Shown here: in pieces, positions 23,224-35,920 of the stretch | Layout of the letters: every line of letters begins with the position of its first letter | How positions within the stretch are numbered: the stretch's first letter is position 1 | DNA from: an uncultured bacterium | GTDB taxonomy: Bacteria > Krumholzibacteriota > Krumholzibacteriia > LZORAL124-64-63 | Assembly (NCBI GenBank): GCA_903912525.1 | Contig: CAIWHK010000003.1 | Span: 1-35,920 of the forward strand | Length of the DNA: 35,920 bases | Reading direction: 5' to 3' | Program-made: the position numbers and the translations under genes | The notes under the pieces: generated by a model | What the model was told of the DNA's origin: nothing | What the model saw: only the letters and a program-made list of their open reading frames with translations | The model's database searches: none

Positions 23224-24270
23224 CTACGGTTCTTTGTGCGGGGCGGCGTTGAAGACCTTGCCCGCAGCCGGTTCACCGCTGGCCAGCGGGTCCAGCATGG
23301 ACGTCAGCGTGGCCATGTCCAGACCGTACACGCTGCGCGCGGCCTGGTCGAGCGGGATTCCGGCGGCGGCCTGGCCCAGGAAGTCGCGCAGCGCGGTCAT
23401 GCCGCCCTCGTACTCCACCAGCTGCCAGGTCATCAGGAACGCATTGTAGCAGGCCTTGCGGAACTGTTCCCGATCCTTGGCCTGGTCGGGGTCCACCCCG
23501 GCTTCCAGGATCGCGTTGATCTGCGCGGGCCCCATGGTGACGGGGCCATTGGCGCGGAACTCGGTCATGAAGTCGGCCAGGTGGATGCCGTCCTCGCCCA
23601 GGTACTCGACCAGGCCCTGGTGCAGCCAGGCCGGCAGCGGCTGTTTGGCCAGGTTCTGCCGCAGGATCCATTCGCAGCCCAGCATCACGGTCGCGTGCCC
23701 GTCCAGCGTGCGGGCCAGCAGCACCGCGAACGGCTCGATCACCGCGCGGTTGCCCTCCAGCCGGTACATCCGCCACACGCCGTAGCCCGCCAGCTCCATG
23801 TAGTGCGGCGTCGAGTTCGGGTTGACGATCTCGAGCGTGTCGTGCGGCGCCAGCCCGAGCAGGTCCTGCATGCGGACGCGCGCCAGCTCCAGCAGTTCGA
23901 CGCACGGCAGCATGTCGCAGTCGCCGTAGCCGGGATTGTGGCGCAGCACCCACGGGCCGTAGCTCTTGGTGGACACATCGATGACCAGCCCCGGCCGCGG
24001 CGCCGGCGCGTTGGTGCGGCACAGGGAACCCGGGCCGTACGTCTGGCCGTCGGCGCCGACCGCCGGCGTCCAGCCGCTCCAGTGGTAGGCGTGCAGGTGG
24101 TCGGGGAAGCCGAGCTTGCCCGCGACGGCCTCGGACACGCGCGGGTACGGCCCCTCCAGCGTCAGCGGCGGCAGTTCGCTGGCATGCATCTGGGCGCGCG
24201 CGGGACCGGCAACGGCCAGCGCGGCCGCCAGCGCGGCGGTCAACGTCAGCAGGCTATTTCTTCTTTTCAC
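23224..24270 (-). CDS. exported protein resembling a degenerate MA-clan peptidase
   Basis: A 348-residue protein starting at GTG 24270 inside the end of the TPR gene (17-base overlap), so translation is coupled. Signal peptide core at about 7-22, cleavage after ARA near residue 26. A central stretch has the layout of peptidase MA-like proteins: LDGHATVMLGCEWIL, then LPAWLHQGLVEYLG. Active members have HExxH and a WLxEGLA motif. Here the HExxH is absent and the second Glu is Gln, so catalysis by that mechanism is unlikely. Several cysteines (CDMLPC, CNAF) suggest an oxidising compartment. Probably periplasmic, working with the TPR protein; function unknown. Confidence 0.65.
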   Translation of the reverse strand: MKRRNSLLTLTAALAAALAVAGPARAQMHASELPPLTLEGPYPRVSEAVAGKLGFPDHLHAYHWSGWTPAVGADGQTYGPGSLCRTNAPAPRPGLVIDVSTKSYGPWVLRHNPGYGDCDMLPCVELLELARVRMQDLLGLAPHDTLEIVNPNSTPHYMELAGYGVWRMYRLEGNRAVIEPFAVLLARTLDGHATVMLGCEWILRQNLAKQPLPAWLHQGLVEYLGEDGIHLADFMTEFRANGPVTMGPAQINAILEAGVDPDQAKDREQFRKACYNAFLMTWQLVEYEGGMTALRDFLGQAAAGIPLDQAARSVYGLDMATLTSMLDPLASGEPAAGKVFNAAPHKEP

Positions 24271-25981
24271 CCTTGAGTTCCTTCGACTTCTCGGCCCACG
24301 CCGCCGCGTCTTCCTTGTTGCCCAGCTTGGTGCTGGTCAGGCTCATGTAGTCCAGCACATTCGGCGTCGTTTCCAGCAGCCGCGCCGTGTCGAAGGCGTC
24401 CAGCGCCTCGGTGAACTTGCCGGCCGAGTAGTACGACACGCCCTGGTTGTAGTAGGCGCGGTAGGTGGCGCCCTCGATCTGCACCAGCTTGTCGAACGCG
24501 GCCACGGCCTCGTCGAACTTCTTGGCTTCCATCAGGCACAGGCCCAGGTTGAACTGCGCCTTGTCGAACATCGGCTGCATGGACAGCGACAGCTCGTAGG
24601 CGGCGATCGCGTTGTCGATCTTCTTGGCCTTCTGCGCGATGACACCGACCAGGAACGCCAGCTTCGGGTCGGGCTGCGCGGCCAGGCCCTTCTCGCCTTC
24701 GGTGACGGCCTCGACCGGCTTGCCGGTGTCCGCCAGGCTCTGCACCAGCGCCACCCAGCCGGCGGTCATCAGCGGCCGCTCGGCCACCACGCGCCGCAGC
24801 TGCGTAATCGCCTCGGGCACCCGGTTGGCCCGGATCAGGACCACCGCGTAGTTGAAGACAACCTCGGGTCGCGTGCGAGCCGTCACGCCGGCGCGGAACC
24901 AGTCGCCCGACTCGGCATCGCGGCCCAGGCGCACGTACAGGTTGCCGATCGCCACGCGCAGTTCGTCGTTGGTGTCGCCCATCTGCCAGGCCTTCAGGTA
25001 CGACTGCAGCGCCTCGTTCAGGCGGTTCGCCTGCTCGTGCATCTGGCCGGCGGCGGTCCAGGTCTCGGCCCGCAGCGGCTGCTCGCGAACGGCGACGGCC
25101 ACCGCCGTATCGGCGTCGGCCACCTTGCCCTGGCGCACGTAGATGTCGACCAGGCGCGGCAGGATGCCCTCGCGCGCCGGGTCCAGCCGCTTCAGTTCCA
25201 GGTAGCGGGCCACCGCCGCGTCCAGATCGCCGGACTGCTCGGCCGCGACGGCCTCTTCCAGCGCGATGGCGCGGGCCGCCGTCACGATGGCGTTCGCCTC
25301 GCCGAAGGCGGGATCACTTTCGGCGCCTGCGGTCGCCAGGCTGTCGGCCACGACCTGCGCCGAGGCGAGGTACGTGGTCACCATGCCGCGCGCCACGGCA
25401 GCGTTGCCGGCCTCGGTCTCCAGGTCACGCAGCGCATTGACCAGGCGGAAGTACTCCGCATGGTGCGGATCGCGGATCTCCTTGAGGCCGTCGGCGAACG
25501 TCTTGCGCGCCTCGTCCGGCTGGCCGGACTTGCGCTGCGCGCCGCCCAGCAGCCGCCAGAAGTCCATGCCACCGAACTGGTCCAGCTGGCGGTAGGCATT
25601 GAACTCGTTCAGCGCCATCTCGGGCATGTCCAGCCGCGCGAACACCAGCCCCAGGCTGCGATGGAACTCGCCGTTGGTCTTGTCGCACTGCACCGCGCGG
25701 ATGAAGGCGTCGCGCGCCGACTGGAAGTCGTTCTGGCTCGCGTAGAGGTTGCCCAGCTCCTGCCAGCCCGCGCCGTTGATCGGGTCGCCGGCCAGCTTGT
25801 CCATCAGGATCTGGATCTTGTCCGCCGTCGACATCTGCTGCGCGTCATAGCGCGTCGAGCGGACGGTGCCCGTCTCGTCGGCGGCGCCCGCGGCGGCCTG
25901 GGCCGCGGCCGTCCGCGGCAGGGCGGCGCAGGCCAGCAGCAGGAGGGCGCCGCAGCGGAGGGTCAGCCTCTGAATCGTCAT
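24254..25981 (-). CDS. exported tetratricopeptide-repeat protein
   Basis: A 575-residue protein. The ATG at 25981 is preferred over the one at 25987 because GAGAGG lies six bases before it and directly abuts the other. Signal peptide core at about 9-23, cleavage after AAA near residue 28. The remainder is about a dozen TPR units, with recognisable motifs such as W..LG.LYASQNDF..A..AFIRAV and KAQFNLGLCLMEAKKFDEAVAAF, and ends in a lysine-rich tail KGEKKK. TPR arrays assemble protein complexes. It heads the operon with the degenerate peptidase, gltX and the phosphodiesterase gene, and a clear promoter lies at 26077-26105. Confidence 0.88.
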   Translation of the reverse strand: MTIQRLTLRCGALLLLACAALPRTAAAQAAAGAADETGTVRSTRYDAQQMSTADKIQILMDKLAGDPINGAGWQELGNLYASQNDFQSARDAFIRAVQCDKTNGEFHRSLGLVFARLDMPEMALNEFNAYRQLDQFGGMDFWRLLGGAQRKSGQPDEARKTFADGLKEIRDPHHAEYFRLVNALRDLETEAGNAAVARGMVTTYLASAQVVADSLATAGAESDPAFGEANAIVTAARAIALEEAVAAEQSGDLDAAVARYLELKRLDPAREGILPRLVDIYVRQGKVADADTAVAVAVREQPLRAETWTAAGQMHEQANRLNEALQSYLKAWQMGDTNDELRVAIGNLYVRLGRDAESGDWFRAGVTARTRPEVVFNYAVVLIRANRVPEAITQLRRVVAERPLMTAGWVALVQSLADTGKPVEAVTEGEKGLAAQPDPKLAFLVGVIAQKAKKIDNAIAAYELSLSMQPMFDKAQFNLGLCLMEAKKFDEAVAAFDKLVQIEGATYRAYYNQGVSYYSAGKFTEALDAFDTARLLETTPNVLDYMSLTSTKLGNKEDAAAWAEKSKELKGEKKK

Positions 25982-26076
25982 CGTCATCCTCTCGAACCAA
26001 GACTTCCGGAAGCAGGCGGAGCGCCCTGGGCGCCCGTACGGGCACGCGGGGCGCGCCTGCGGCGCCCCTTCCCGGC

Positions 26077-26105
26077 ATGATAGGGACCGTTCCGGGGGCT
26101 GTCCA
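26077..26105 (-). promoter_or_regulatory. promoter of the TPR-gltX operon
   Basis: TGGACA (26100-26105) and TATCAT (26077-26082) on the minus strand with a 17-base spacer. The leader to the ATG at 25981 is about 90 bases. The other half of this divergent region shows no clear promoter for the plus-strand gene at 26232. Confidence 0.65.
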
Positions 26106-26231
26106 GCCTCGCCGGCCCTGATACCCCGGCGCGGCCGGGTGATTCCCGCTCCCACCTCTTATTCCGGCAGCCAAGGCCCCCGACCTGAGCCCCCTCTTGA
26201 CGGAACCCCCGTTTGCTGTTGCTTTGGCACC

Positions 26232-27080
26232 ATGATCCGCATCCGCATCCTGGGCGCCGGCGGCGCCGTCCCCACCCCCACCCACACGCCGGCCGCCTAC
26301 TGGGTGACGGTCGATGGGGTCTCCCTGCTCATGGACCCGGGCCCCGGGGCCCTGGTGCGCCTGGTCCGCTGCGGCGATGCTGCGGGCGGCGTCGACGACG
26401 TCGAAACCGTCCTGCTGAGCCACCTGCATCCCGACCACAGCGGCGACCTGCTGGCCCTGCTCTTCGCCCTGCACTCGCCGCTGCCGACCAGCGAGGCCCC
26501 GCTGCAGCTGTTCGGCCCGCCCGGCCTGCAGCGCCTGCTGGACCGCCTCGGCGACATCTACGGCTCGTGGCTCGTGCCGCGCAAACGTGCGCTCACCGTG
26601 ACCGAGGTGCGGCCGGGCGACTGCGTGCCGCTGGGCTCAGGTGACGGCTCAGTTGACGGCTCAGGCGGCGCCACGGCCGTGGCCTTCGCCGTCGACCACC
26701 CGCAGGACCGCCTGTCGGACATGGCCCTGGGCTGGCGCTTCACCGACGCCGCCGGCCAGGTCGCGGTCTACTCGGGCGACACGGGCGACTGCGCCACCCT
26801 GCGCGAAGCGGCCGCCGGCTGCGACCTCCTCATCCTCGAGTGCTCGACCACCGACGAATGGGACGTACCGGGGCACCTGAACCCGGCCGGGGCCGGCGCC
26901 GTCTGCGCGGCCGCGAACCCGCGCCGGGTCGTCCTGACCCACCAGTACCCCAACGCGGCGGCGCTGGACCTGCCCCGGCTGCTGGCGCGCCATTTCGCCG
27001 GCCCGGTGGAACAGGCGCGCGACGACGACGTTTACCTACTTCCGGACCCGCCCCGCCCGTCCCGAAAGGACCCTGCATGA
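26232..27080 (+). CDS. metallo-beta-lactamase-fold hydrolase (RNase Z-like)
   Basis: A 282-residue cytoplasmic protein beginning MIRIRILGAGGAVPTPTHTP, the usual opening of the RNase Z/ElaC-like branch. The metal motif HLHPDH is at residues 64-69. A central YSGDTGDC supplies the bridging Asp, and LECSTTDEWDVPGHL with LTHQYP supply the remaining ligands. The branch includes tRNA 3' endonucleases, arylsulfatases and phosphodiesterases; the short length and lack of the RNase Z exosite arm argue against assigning tRNA processing. No strong ribosome site precedes the ATG. The TGA stop overlaps the ATG of the next gene by four bases, so the two are coupled. Confidence 0.88.
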   Translation: MIRIRILGAGGAVPTPTHTPAAYWVTVDGVSLLMDPGPGALVRLVRCGDAAGGVDDVETVLLSHLHPDHSGDLLALLFALHSPLPTSEAPLQLFGPPGLQRLLDRLGDIYGSWLVPRKRALTVTEVRPGDCVPLGSGDGSVDGSGGATAVAFAVDHPQDRLSDMALGWRFTDAAGQVAVYSGDTGDCATLREAAAGCDLLILECSTTDEWDVPGHLNPAGAGAVCAAANPRRVVLTHQYPNAAALDLPRLLARHFAGPVEQARDDDVYLLPDPPRPSRKDPA

Positions 27081-27973
27081 TCGCGCGCCGACTCCGTTTG
27101 CTGCTGCTGCCGGTGTTGCTGCTGGCCGCCTGCGTGCCCGCCCTCGGCTTTGCCGCCGACACGCCCCCGGCCACATCGCCGGAAAAGCTGCCGACCACGC
27201 CGGCCAAGTTGCGGCCGGTCCGCAAGGGCGAGGCGCCGCGCTTCGAGATCGTGCTGATCCACGGCCTCGGCGGCGCCGCCGCCGAGTGGGACCAGGTCGA
27301 GCCCTACCTCAAGAACACGTTCCGGGTCTTCCATTTCGAGTTGGCGGGGCACGGCAAGACCCAGCCGGTGATGGACCCGACGATCGCGTCGGAGGCCAAG
27401 CGTCTGGACGCCTTCATCCGCGAGAACGGCATCGCGAACCCGAGCCTGGTCGGCCACGGCATGGGCGGGATGATCGCCATGCAGTACGCGCTGGACCATC
27501 CCGACGACGTGTTTCGCCTGATCCTCATCGACGCCGCGCCCAAGCAGCTGGCCACGGCCGATGAGAAGGCGCAGATCGGCCGGCAGCTCATCGAGAGCTA
27601 CGACCAATTTGTCGGGCAGCGCTATTCGGCGATGAGCCCGAGCGACGAGACCAGCAAACGCATCCTGGACATGGCGCTCAAGACGCACGCGCCCTCGCTC
27701 GTGTCGCTGCTGATGTCGAGTTTCGACTTCGACCTGACCGGTCGCCTGCGCTCCCTGAAGGTGCCCATGCTGGTGGTCGGCAGCGAAATGATGCTCCCGA
27801 AGCCGGACGACGCGCAGCAGGTCCTGGCCGCGATGGGCTACGACAAGGCGCGCTCGCTGAGCTTCAAGCGCTTTGCCGGCACCGGGCACTACATCATGCT
27901 GGAGCAGCCGGTGGTGCTGGCCAGCGTGCTGATGGCCTTCGGCGTCTCGGCCGACTACGAATTTGAACCATAG
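27077..27973 (+). CDS. alpha/beta-hydrolase-fold lipoprotein or exported protein lacking the nucleophile
   Basis: A 298-residue protein; AAAGGA lies six bases before the ATG, which overlaps the previous stop. The N-terminus fits a lipoprotein (lipobox L16-A17-A18-C19) or an ordinary signal peptide ending GFA. The fold is that of alpha/beta hydrolases: VLIHGLGG (oxyanion loop, 59-66), FHFELAGHGKT, the nucleophile elbow, and a terminal GTGHY with H271. The elbow reads GHGMGG (126-131) where active enzymes have GHSMGG. Residue 128 is Gly (codon GGC), so the usual serine hydrolysis should not work. A non-enzymatic role or an altered mechanism is possible. Its MBL-fold partner is cytoplasmic, so the pairing is functionally unclear. 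Confidence 0.85.
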   Translation: MIARRLRLLLLPVLLLAACVPALGFAADTPPATSPEKLPTTPAKLRPVRKGEAPRFEIVLIHGLGGAAAEWDQVEPYLKNTFRVFHFELAGHGKTQPVMDPTIASEAKRLDAFIRENGIANPSLVGHGMGGMIAMQYALDHPDDVFRLILIDAAPKQLATADEKAQIGRQLIESYDQFVGQRYSAMSPSDETSKRILDMALKTHAPSLVSLLMSSFDFDLTGRLRSLKVPMLVVGSEMMLPKPDDAQQVLAAMGYDKARSLSFKRFAGTGHYIMLEQPVVLASVLMAFGVSADYEFEP

Positions 27974-27980
27974 GAACGAC

Positions 27981-28012
27981 GACGGCCGGACACCCTGCGG
28001 CGTCCGGCCGTC
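27981..28012. terminator. bidirectional hairpin between convergent genes
   Basis: GACGGCCGGAC and GTCCGGCCGTC pair over 11 bases around a ten-base loop, between the stops at 27973 (+) and 28036 (-). There is no T-run on either side. Confidence 0.65.
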
Positions 28013-28035
28013 GATCCACTCTCCGGCGATCCCCG

Positions 28036-30665
<2,630 letters not shown>

Positions 30666-30681
30666 CGCCGATGGGCGGGAA

Positions 30682-32394
30682 TCAGGCTTTGGCAGCAGCG
30701 GCGGCGTCGGGGGCACCCGGCGCCGTCTTGCACAATTCGGGGCGGCCGAACAGGTAGCCCTGCCCGAACCGGACGCCCATGTCGGCCAGGACCTGGAAGT
30801 CCTCGGTGGTCTCGATGCCTTCGGCGACGACCTCGGCCTCCAGCACGTCGGCCACGCGCAGCAGCCTCGACAGGGCGCAGCGCATCTCGGGGTCGACCGC
30901 CAGCCCCTTCACCAGCCGCTTGTCCACCTTGATCACCTGCGGGTGCAGCATGATCAGGCCCTCGAGACAGCTGTTGCCGAAGCCCACGTCGTCGATCGCG
31001 ATGCGCACCCCCGCCTTCTGCAGTTCGCGCACATGCGGCACCAGCACCGACGGGTCGCCCAGCAGCTGCTGCTCGCTGATCTCCAGGCAGCAGGTGACGT
31101 CGGTGCGGCCGTCGGTCAGCGAGCGGATGAGCTCGCTCGACGGCGTCTGCAGCAGCGTCGCCGGCATGATGTTGACGTGGTAGTCGGCGTTGGGTCCCAT
31201 CTGCCGCGCCCGCAGCGAGCACAGCCGCAGGCAGCGCAGGTCGACCGCGGCCAGGATGTCGTTCTCCTGGCAGAACCGGAACAGGTTGTCCGGGCGGCGC
31301 AGCGGCCCCTCGGGCCCGCGCACCAGCATCTCGCGCGACACGATGCGCCCGTCATCCAGGTTGACGATGGGCTGGCTGGCGGCCTCCAGCACGTCGTCCT
31401 CGAGCAGCGCGCGCACCATCTGCGGCCCCGCCAGGACGGGCAGGATGTCCTGGCCCTTGACCACGGCCGCCGCGTTCGAGACGCGGTTCTTCCCGTTCAG
31501 CTTCCCGTGCTGCAGCACGAAGTGGGCGCGGGCCATCACTTCGTCGTAGGACAGGTCGGCATCGCCCACGATCGTCAGCGCCAGGCTGGCGGTCGTCTGC
31601 AGGGACTGGCCCCCCGCGCTGATCACGTCGCGCCCGACGGCCAGCCGGATCTTCTCGGCGATCACCTCCGCCGCGCCCGCGGCCGCCTCCGGCAGCAGCA
31701 CCACGAAGCGGTCGGTGCCACAGCGCCCCACCTTGTCGCCCTCGCGCACCGACTCGCGAATGCGCCGCGCCGCCCCCACCAGCACCAGGTCGCCCACGCC
31801 GTGGCCCAGGGTGGCGTTGATGCGCGAGAAATCGTCCAGGTCGACCAGCAGCACGGTCAGCTCGCGGCCGCTGGCCCGCGACAGCGTCATCTCGTCGCGC
31901 AGCGCCCGCTCCATGCCCTTGCGGTTCAGCAGCCCGGTCAGGCCGTCCATATGGACCAGCCAGTCCAGCCGGGCCGTGACCTCGGCCAGTTCGCGGCTGA
32001 TGGCGGCCTCGCGCAGGCAGAAGTCGATTGTCTGCAGCCATGAGGGCAGGTCGGCTTCGTCCAGGGGCAGGCACTCGCGGGCGCCGGCCGCGCGCGCGGC
32101 GACCGTCTGGCCCGGCTCGGGCGAGACCATCAGCGCCAGCAGCGGGGTCTCCGGGCGGGCCGCTCCCAGCTCGCGCACGGCGCGCAGCTGGTCCACGTCC
32201 GCCGGCTCGGGGCCGACCAGGACCAGGTCCATGTCGTCGATCTGCAGGCAGGTCAGGGCATCGGTCAGGTGGGTGAAATGGGCCACGCGATGGTGCGCGA
32301 CGGTGGCCGGCTCCAGCAACGCGCGCACGCGGCGAGCGAGCGCCGGGTCACGGTGCAACAGCAGCAAACGGCGGAGCGGGGCCTCTGCGGGCAT
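30682..32394 (-). CDS. degenerate GGDEF plus EAL domain protein
   Basis: A 570-residue cytoplasmic signalling protein; the ATG at 32394 follows AGGA at nine bases and gives a receiver-like N-terminus. Residues 8-125 look like a degenerate response-regulator domain (LLLLHRDPALARRVRALLE). A GGDEF domain follows with MDGLTGLLNRKG, but its signature is GTDRF (226-230) instead of GG[DE]EF, so diguanylate cyclase activity is unlikely. The EAL domain starts at about 335 and has EML (355-357) for EAL, with HVNIMP, LEISEQ, IDDVGFGN, IKVDKRLVKG and VAEGIET all present. That pattern is compatible with c-di-GMP phosphodiesterase activity. It lies 125 bases downstream of metF and probably has its own promoter. 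Confidence 0.88.
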   Translation of the reverse strand: MPAEAPLRRLLLLHRDPALARRVRALLEPATVAHHRVAHFTHLTDALTCLQIDDMDLVLVGPEPADVDQLRAVRELGAARPETPLLALMVSPEPGQTVAARAAGARECLPLDEADLPSWLQTIDFCLREAAISRELAEVTARLDWLVHMDGLTGLLNRKGMERALRDEMTLSRASGRELTVLLVDLDDFSRINATLGHGVGDLVLVGAARRIRESVREGDKVGRCGTDRFVVLLPEAAAGAAEVIAEKIRLAVGRDVISAGGQSLQTTASLALTIVGDADLSYDEVMARAHFVLQHGKLNGKNRVSNAAAVVKGQDILPVLAGPQMVRALLEDDVLEAASQPIVNLDDGRIVSREMLVRGPEGPLRRPDNLFRFCQENDILAAVDLRCLRLCSLRARQMGPNADYHVNIMPATLLQTPSSELIRSLTDGRTDVTCCLEISEQQLLGDPSVLVPHVRELQKAGVRIAIDDVGFGNSCLEGLIMLHPQVIKVDKRLVKGLAVDPEMRCALSRLLRVADVLEAEVVAEGIETTEDFQVLADMGVRFGQGYLFGRPELCKTAPGAPDAAAAAKA

Positions 32395-32519
32395 GCGGGC
32401 GTCCTGAATCCCTTCAGTCGTCGCGGCCGCGTCCGTGCGGCCGGTTTGCGGGGACGCTACACCGCCCGCGCCCATCCTGCAAGGCCTGACCCGGCCTCCC
32501 CGGGGGGCCCGGTCCGCCC

Positions 32520-33464
32520 CTAGCCGAGGTCCTTGATGATCCCCACGGCCCCGTCGGCGTCGTTCATCACATAGAAGTGGATGCACTCGACGCCCTCGTT
32601 CAACAGGCCCTGGACCTGCTGGCGGGCCCAGCGGCGGCCGATCTCCTTGACCTGCTTCGGCGTCTCGTGGATCTCGTCCACCAGCGCGTCGGGGATCGTG
32701 ATGTGGAAGTGCTTGGGCAGCGACGTCAGCTGGCGCACGCTGTCGAGCAGCTTGATGCCCGGGATGATGGGCACCGTGATGCCGGCCTCGCGGCAGCGCC
32801 GCCGGTACTCCAGGAAGGCGGCGTTGTCGAAGAACATCTGGGTCACGACGTAGTCGGCCCCCGCCTCGACCTTGGTCTTCAGGCGGGCGATGTCGGTCTT
32901 GAAGTTCGGCGCCTCGACATGCTTCTCGGGGTAGCCGCCCACGCCGATGCAGAAGTTGATCGGCTGGGTGTTGGCCAGGTCGTCCAGGAACTTCGCCTCG
33001 CGCAGGTCGACCAGCTGCTTCACCAGGTCGGACGTGTACAAATTCCGCGTGCGGCCCTGGCTGATCACCTTGTTGTAGTTCGACTCGTCACCGCGCACGG
33101 CCAGCACGTTCTCGATGCCCAGGTAGTTCAGCTCGATGACCGCGTCCTCGGTCTCCTCGCGCGTGAACCCGGTGCACAGCAGGTGCGGCACGGTGTCGAT
33201 GCGGTAGCGGTTCTGGATGATGCCGCAGATCGAGATGGTGCCCGGCCGCTTCTTGCGCACGCGCCGGCGGATGGTGCCGTCGGGCTGCTCTTCGTAGCTG
33301 GCCTCGGCCGAATGGCTGGTCACGTCGATGAACGGCGGGTCGACCGGCACGATCTGGTCCATGATCTGGATGATGTCGCCCACGTTCTGGCCGCGCGGTG
33401 GCGGGATGATCTCGAAGCTGAACAGCGTCCGCTTGGCCTGGGACAGGTGGTCGATCACGCGCAT
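32520..33464 (-). CDS. metF: methylenetetrahydrofolate reductase
   Basis: A 314-residue FAD enzyme reducing 5,10-methylene- to 5-methyl-tetrahydrofolate. Signatures are SFEIIPPPRG near the N-terminus (catalytic Glu region), FIDVTSHS, NVLAVRGDE (120-128), CIGVGGYPEKH, GADYVVTQMFFDN and PIIPGIKLL. The ATG at 33464 gives the standard N-terminus; its ribosome site is weak. It lies 60 bases after metH on the same strand, and its product is the methyl donor for MetH, so co-transcription is expected. Confidence 0.97.
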   Translation of the reverse strand: MRVIDHLSQAKRTLFSFEIIPPPRGQNVGDIIQIMDQIVPVDPPFIDVTSHSAEASYEEQPDGTIRRRVRKKRPGTISICGIIQNRYRIDTVPHLLCTGFTREETEDAVIELNYLGIENVLAVRGDESNYNKVISQGRTRNLYTSDLVKQLVDLREAKFLDDLANTQPINFCIGVGGYPEKHVEAPNFKTDIARLKTKVEAGADYVVTQMFFDNAAFLEYRRRCREAGITVPIIPGIKLLDSVRQLTSLPKHFHITIPDALVDEIHETPKQVKEIGRRWARQQVQGLLNEGVECIHFYVMNDADGAVGIIKDLG

Positions 33465-33524
33465 CGGTCACTCGTTTCTCAAGAGGTCAGGGTCCGTTTG
33501 TGTCGCCCGGCCGCGCCGGGATGC

Positions 33525-35920
<2,396 letters not shown>

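Noticed and set aside
26232-27080. Assignment as tRNA 3' endonuclease RNase Z
   Set aside because: The MBL motifs fit, but the exosite arm is not visible, so only a general MBL-fold call is made.

Overview
The window is a GC-rich bacterial chromosome segment. Short cues point to a free-living, Gram-negative-type bacterium of the FCB superphylum, possibly a candidate phylum such as Eisenbacteria or Krumholzibacteriota. The cues are several exported proteins ending in a FlgD-like/PNPFNP C-terminal domain, VCBS, RCC1 and ASPIC/UnbV repeat proteins, lipoproteins, and GTG or TTG starts. The taxonomic call is inference only; no marker gene here settles it.

Left part, about 0.3-17 kb: an accessory region rich in exported proteins, mostly on the minus strand, separated by long intergenic stretches. 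Four proteins (270-2696, 3266-4984, 7333-8232, 10636-12930) carry unrelated passenger regions joined to the same roughly 90-residue FlgD-like C-terminal domain. Four others (13557-14105, 14171-14731, 15191-16009, 16217-16972) end instead in a short shared tail of the form PVxxExx[ST]W[SG]xxK[AS][LT][YF]R. Seven copies of a roughly 30-50 bp intergenic element and recurrent extended -10 promoters occur only in this part. Embedded among them are a nucleotidyltransferase/winged-helix pair resembling a toxin-antitoxin module (5427-7014), a fasciclin lipoprotein (8427-8987) and a cysteine-rich iron-sulfur protein (9221-10522).

Middle, about 17-19.5 kb: a stand-alone SagB-type nitroreductase, a possible gene remnant just upstream of it, and a tRNA-Gln/tRNA-Glu pair with a clear promoter and terminator.

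Right part, about 19.5-36 kb: compact, very GC-rich, housekeeping-like DNA. A minus-strand operon encodes a TPR protein, an exported protein, GluRS (gltX) and a holin-like/phosphodiesterase membrane protein. A translationally coupled plus-strand pair encodes a metallo-beta-lactamase-fold hydrolase and an alpha/beta hydrolase lacking its nucleophile. Then come gmd, an aromatic amino acid (histidine-type) ammonia-lyase with Cys in place of the MIO serine, a degenerate GGDEF-EAL protein, metF, and metH cut by the right edge. MetF and MetH form the methyl-transfer arm of methionine synthesis; GluRS sits near its substrate tRNAs.

The best candidates for something undescribed are the short C-terminal tail shared by four exported proteins and the dispersed intergenic element that marks the same region.
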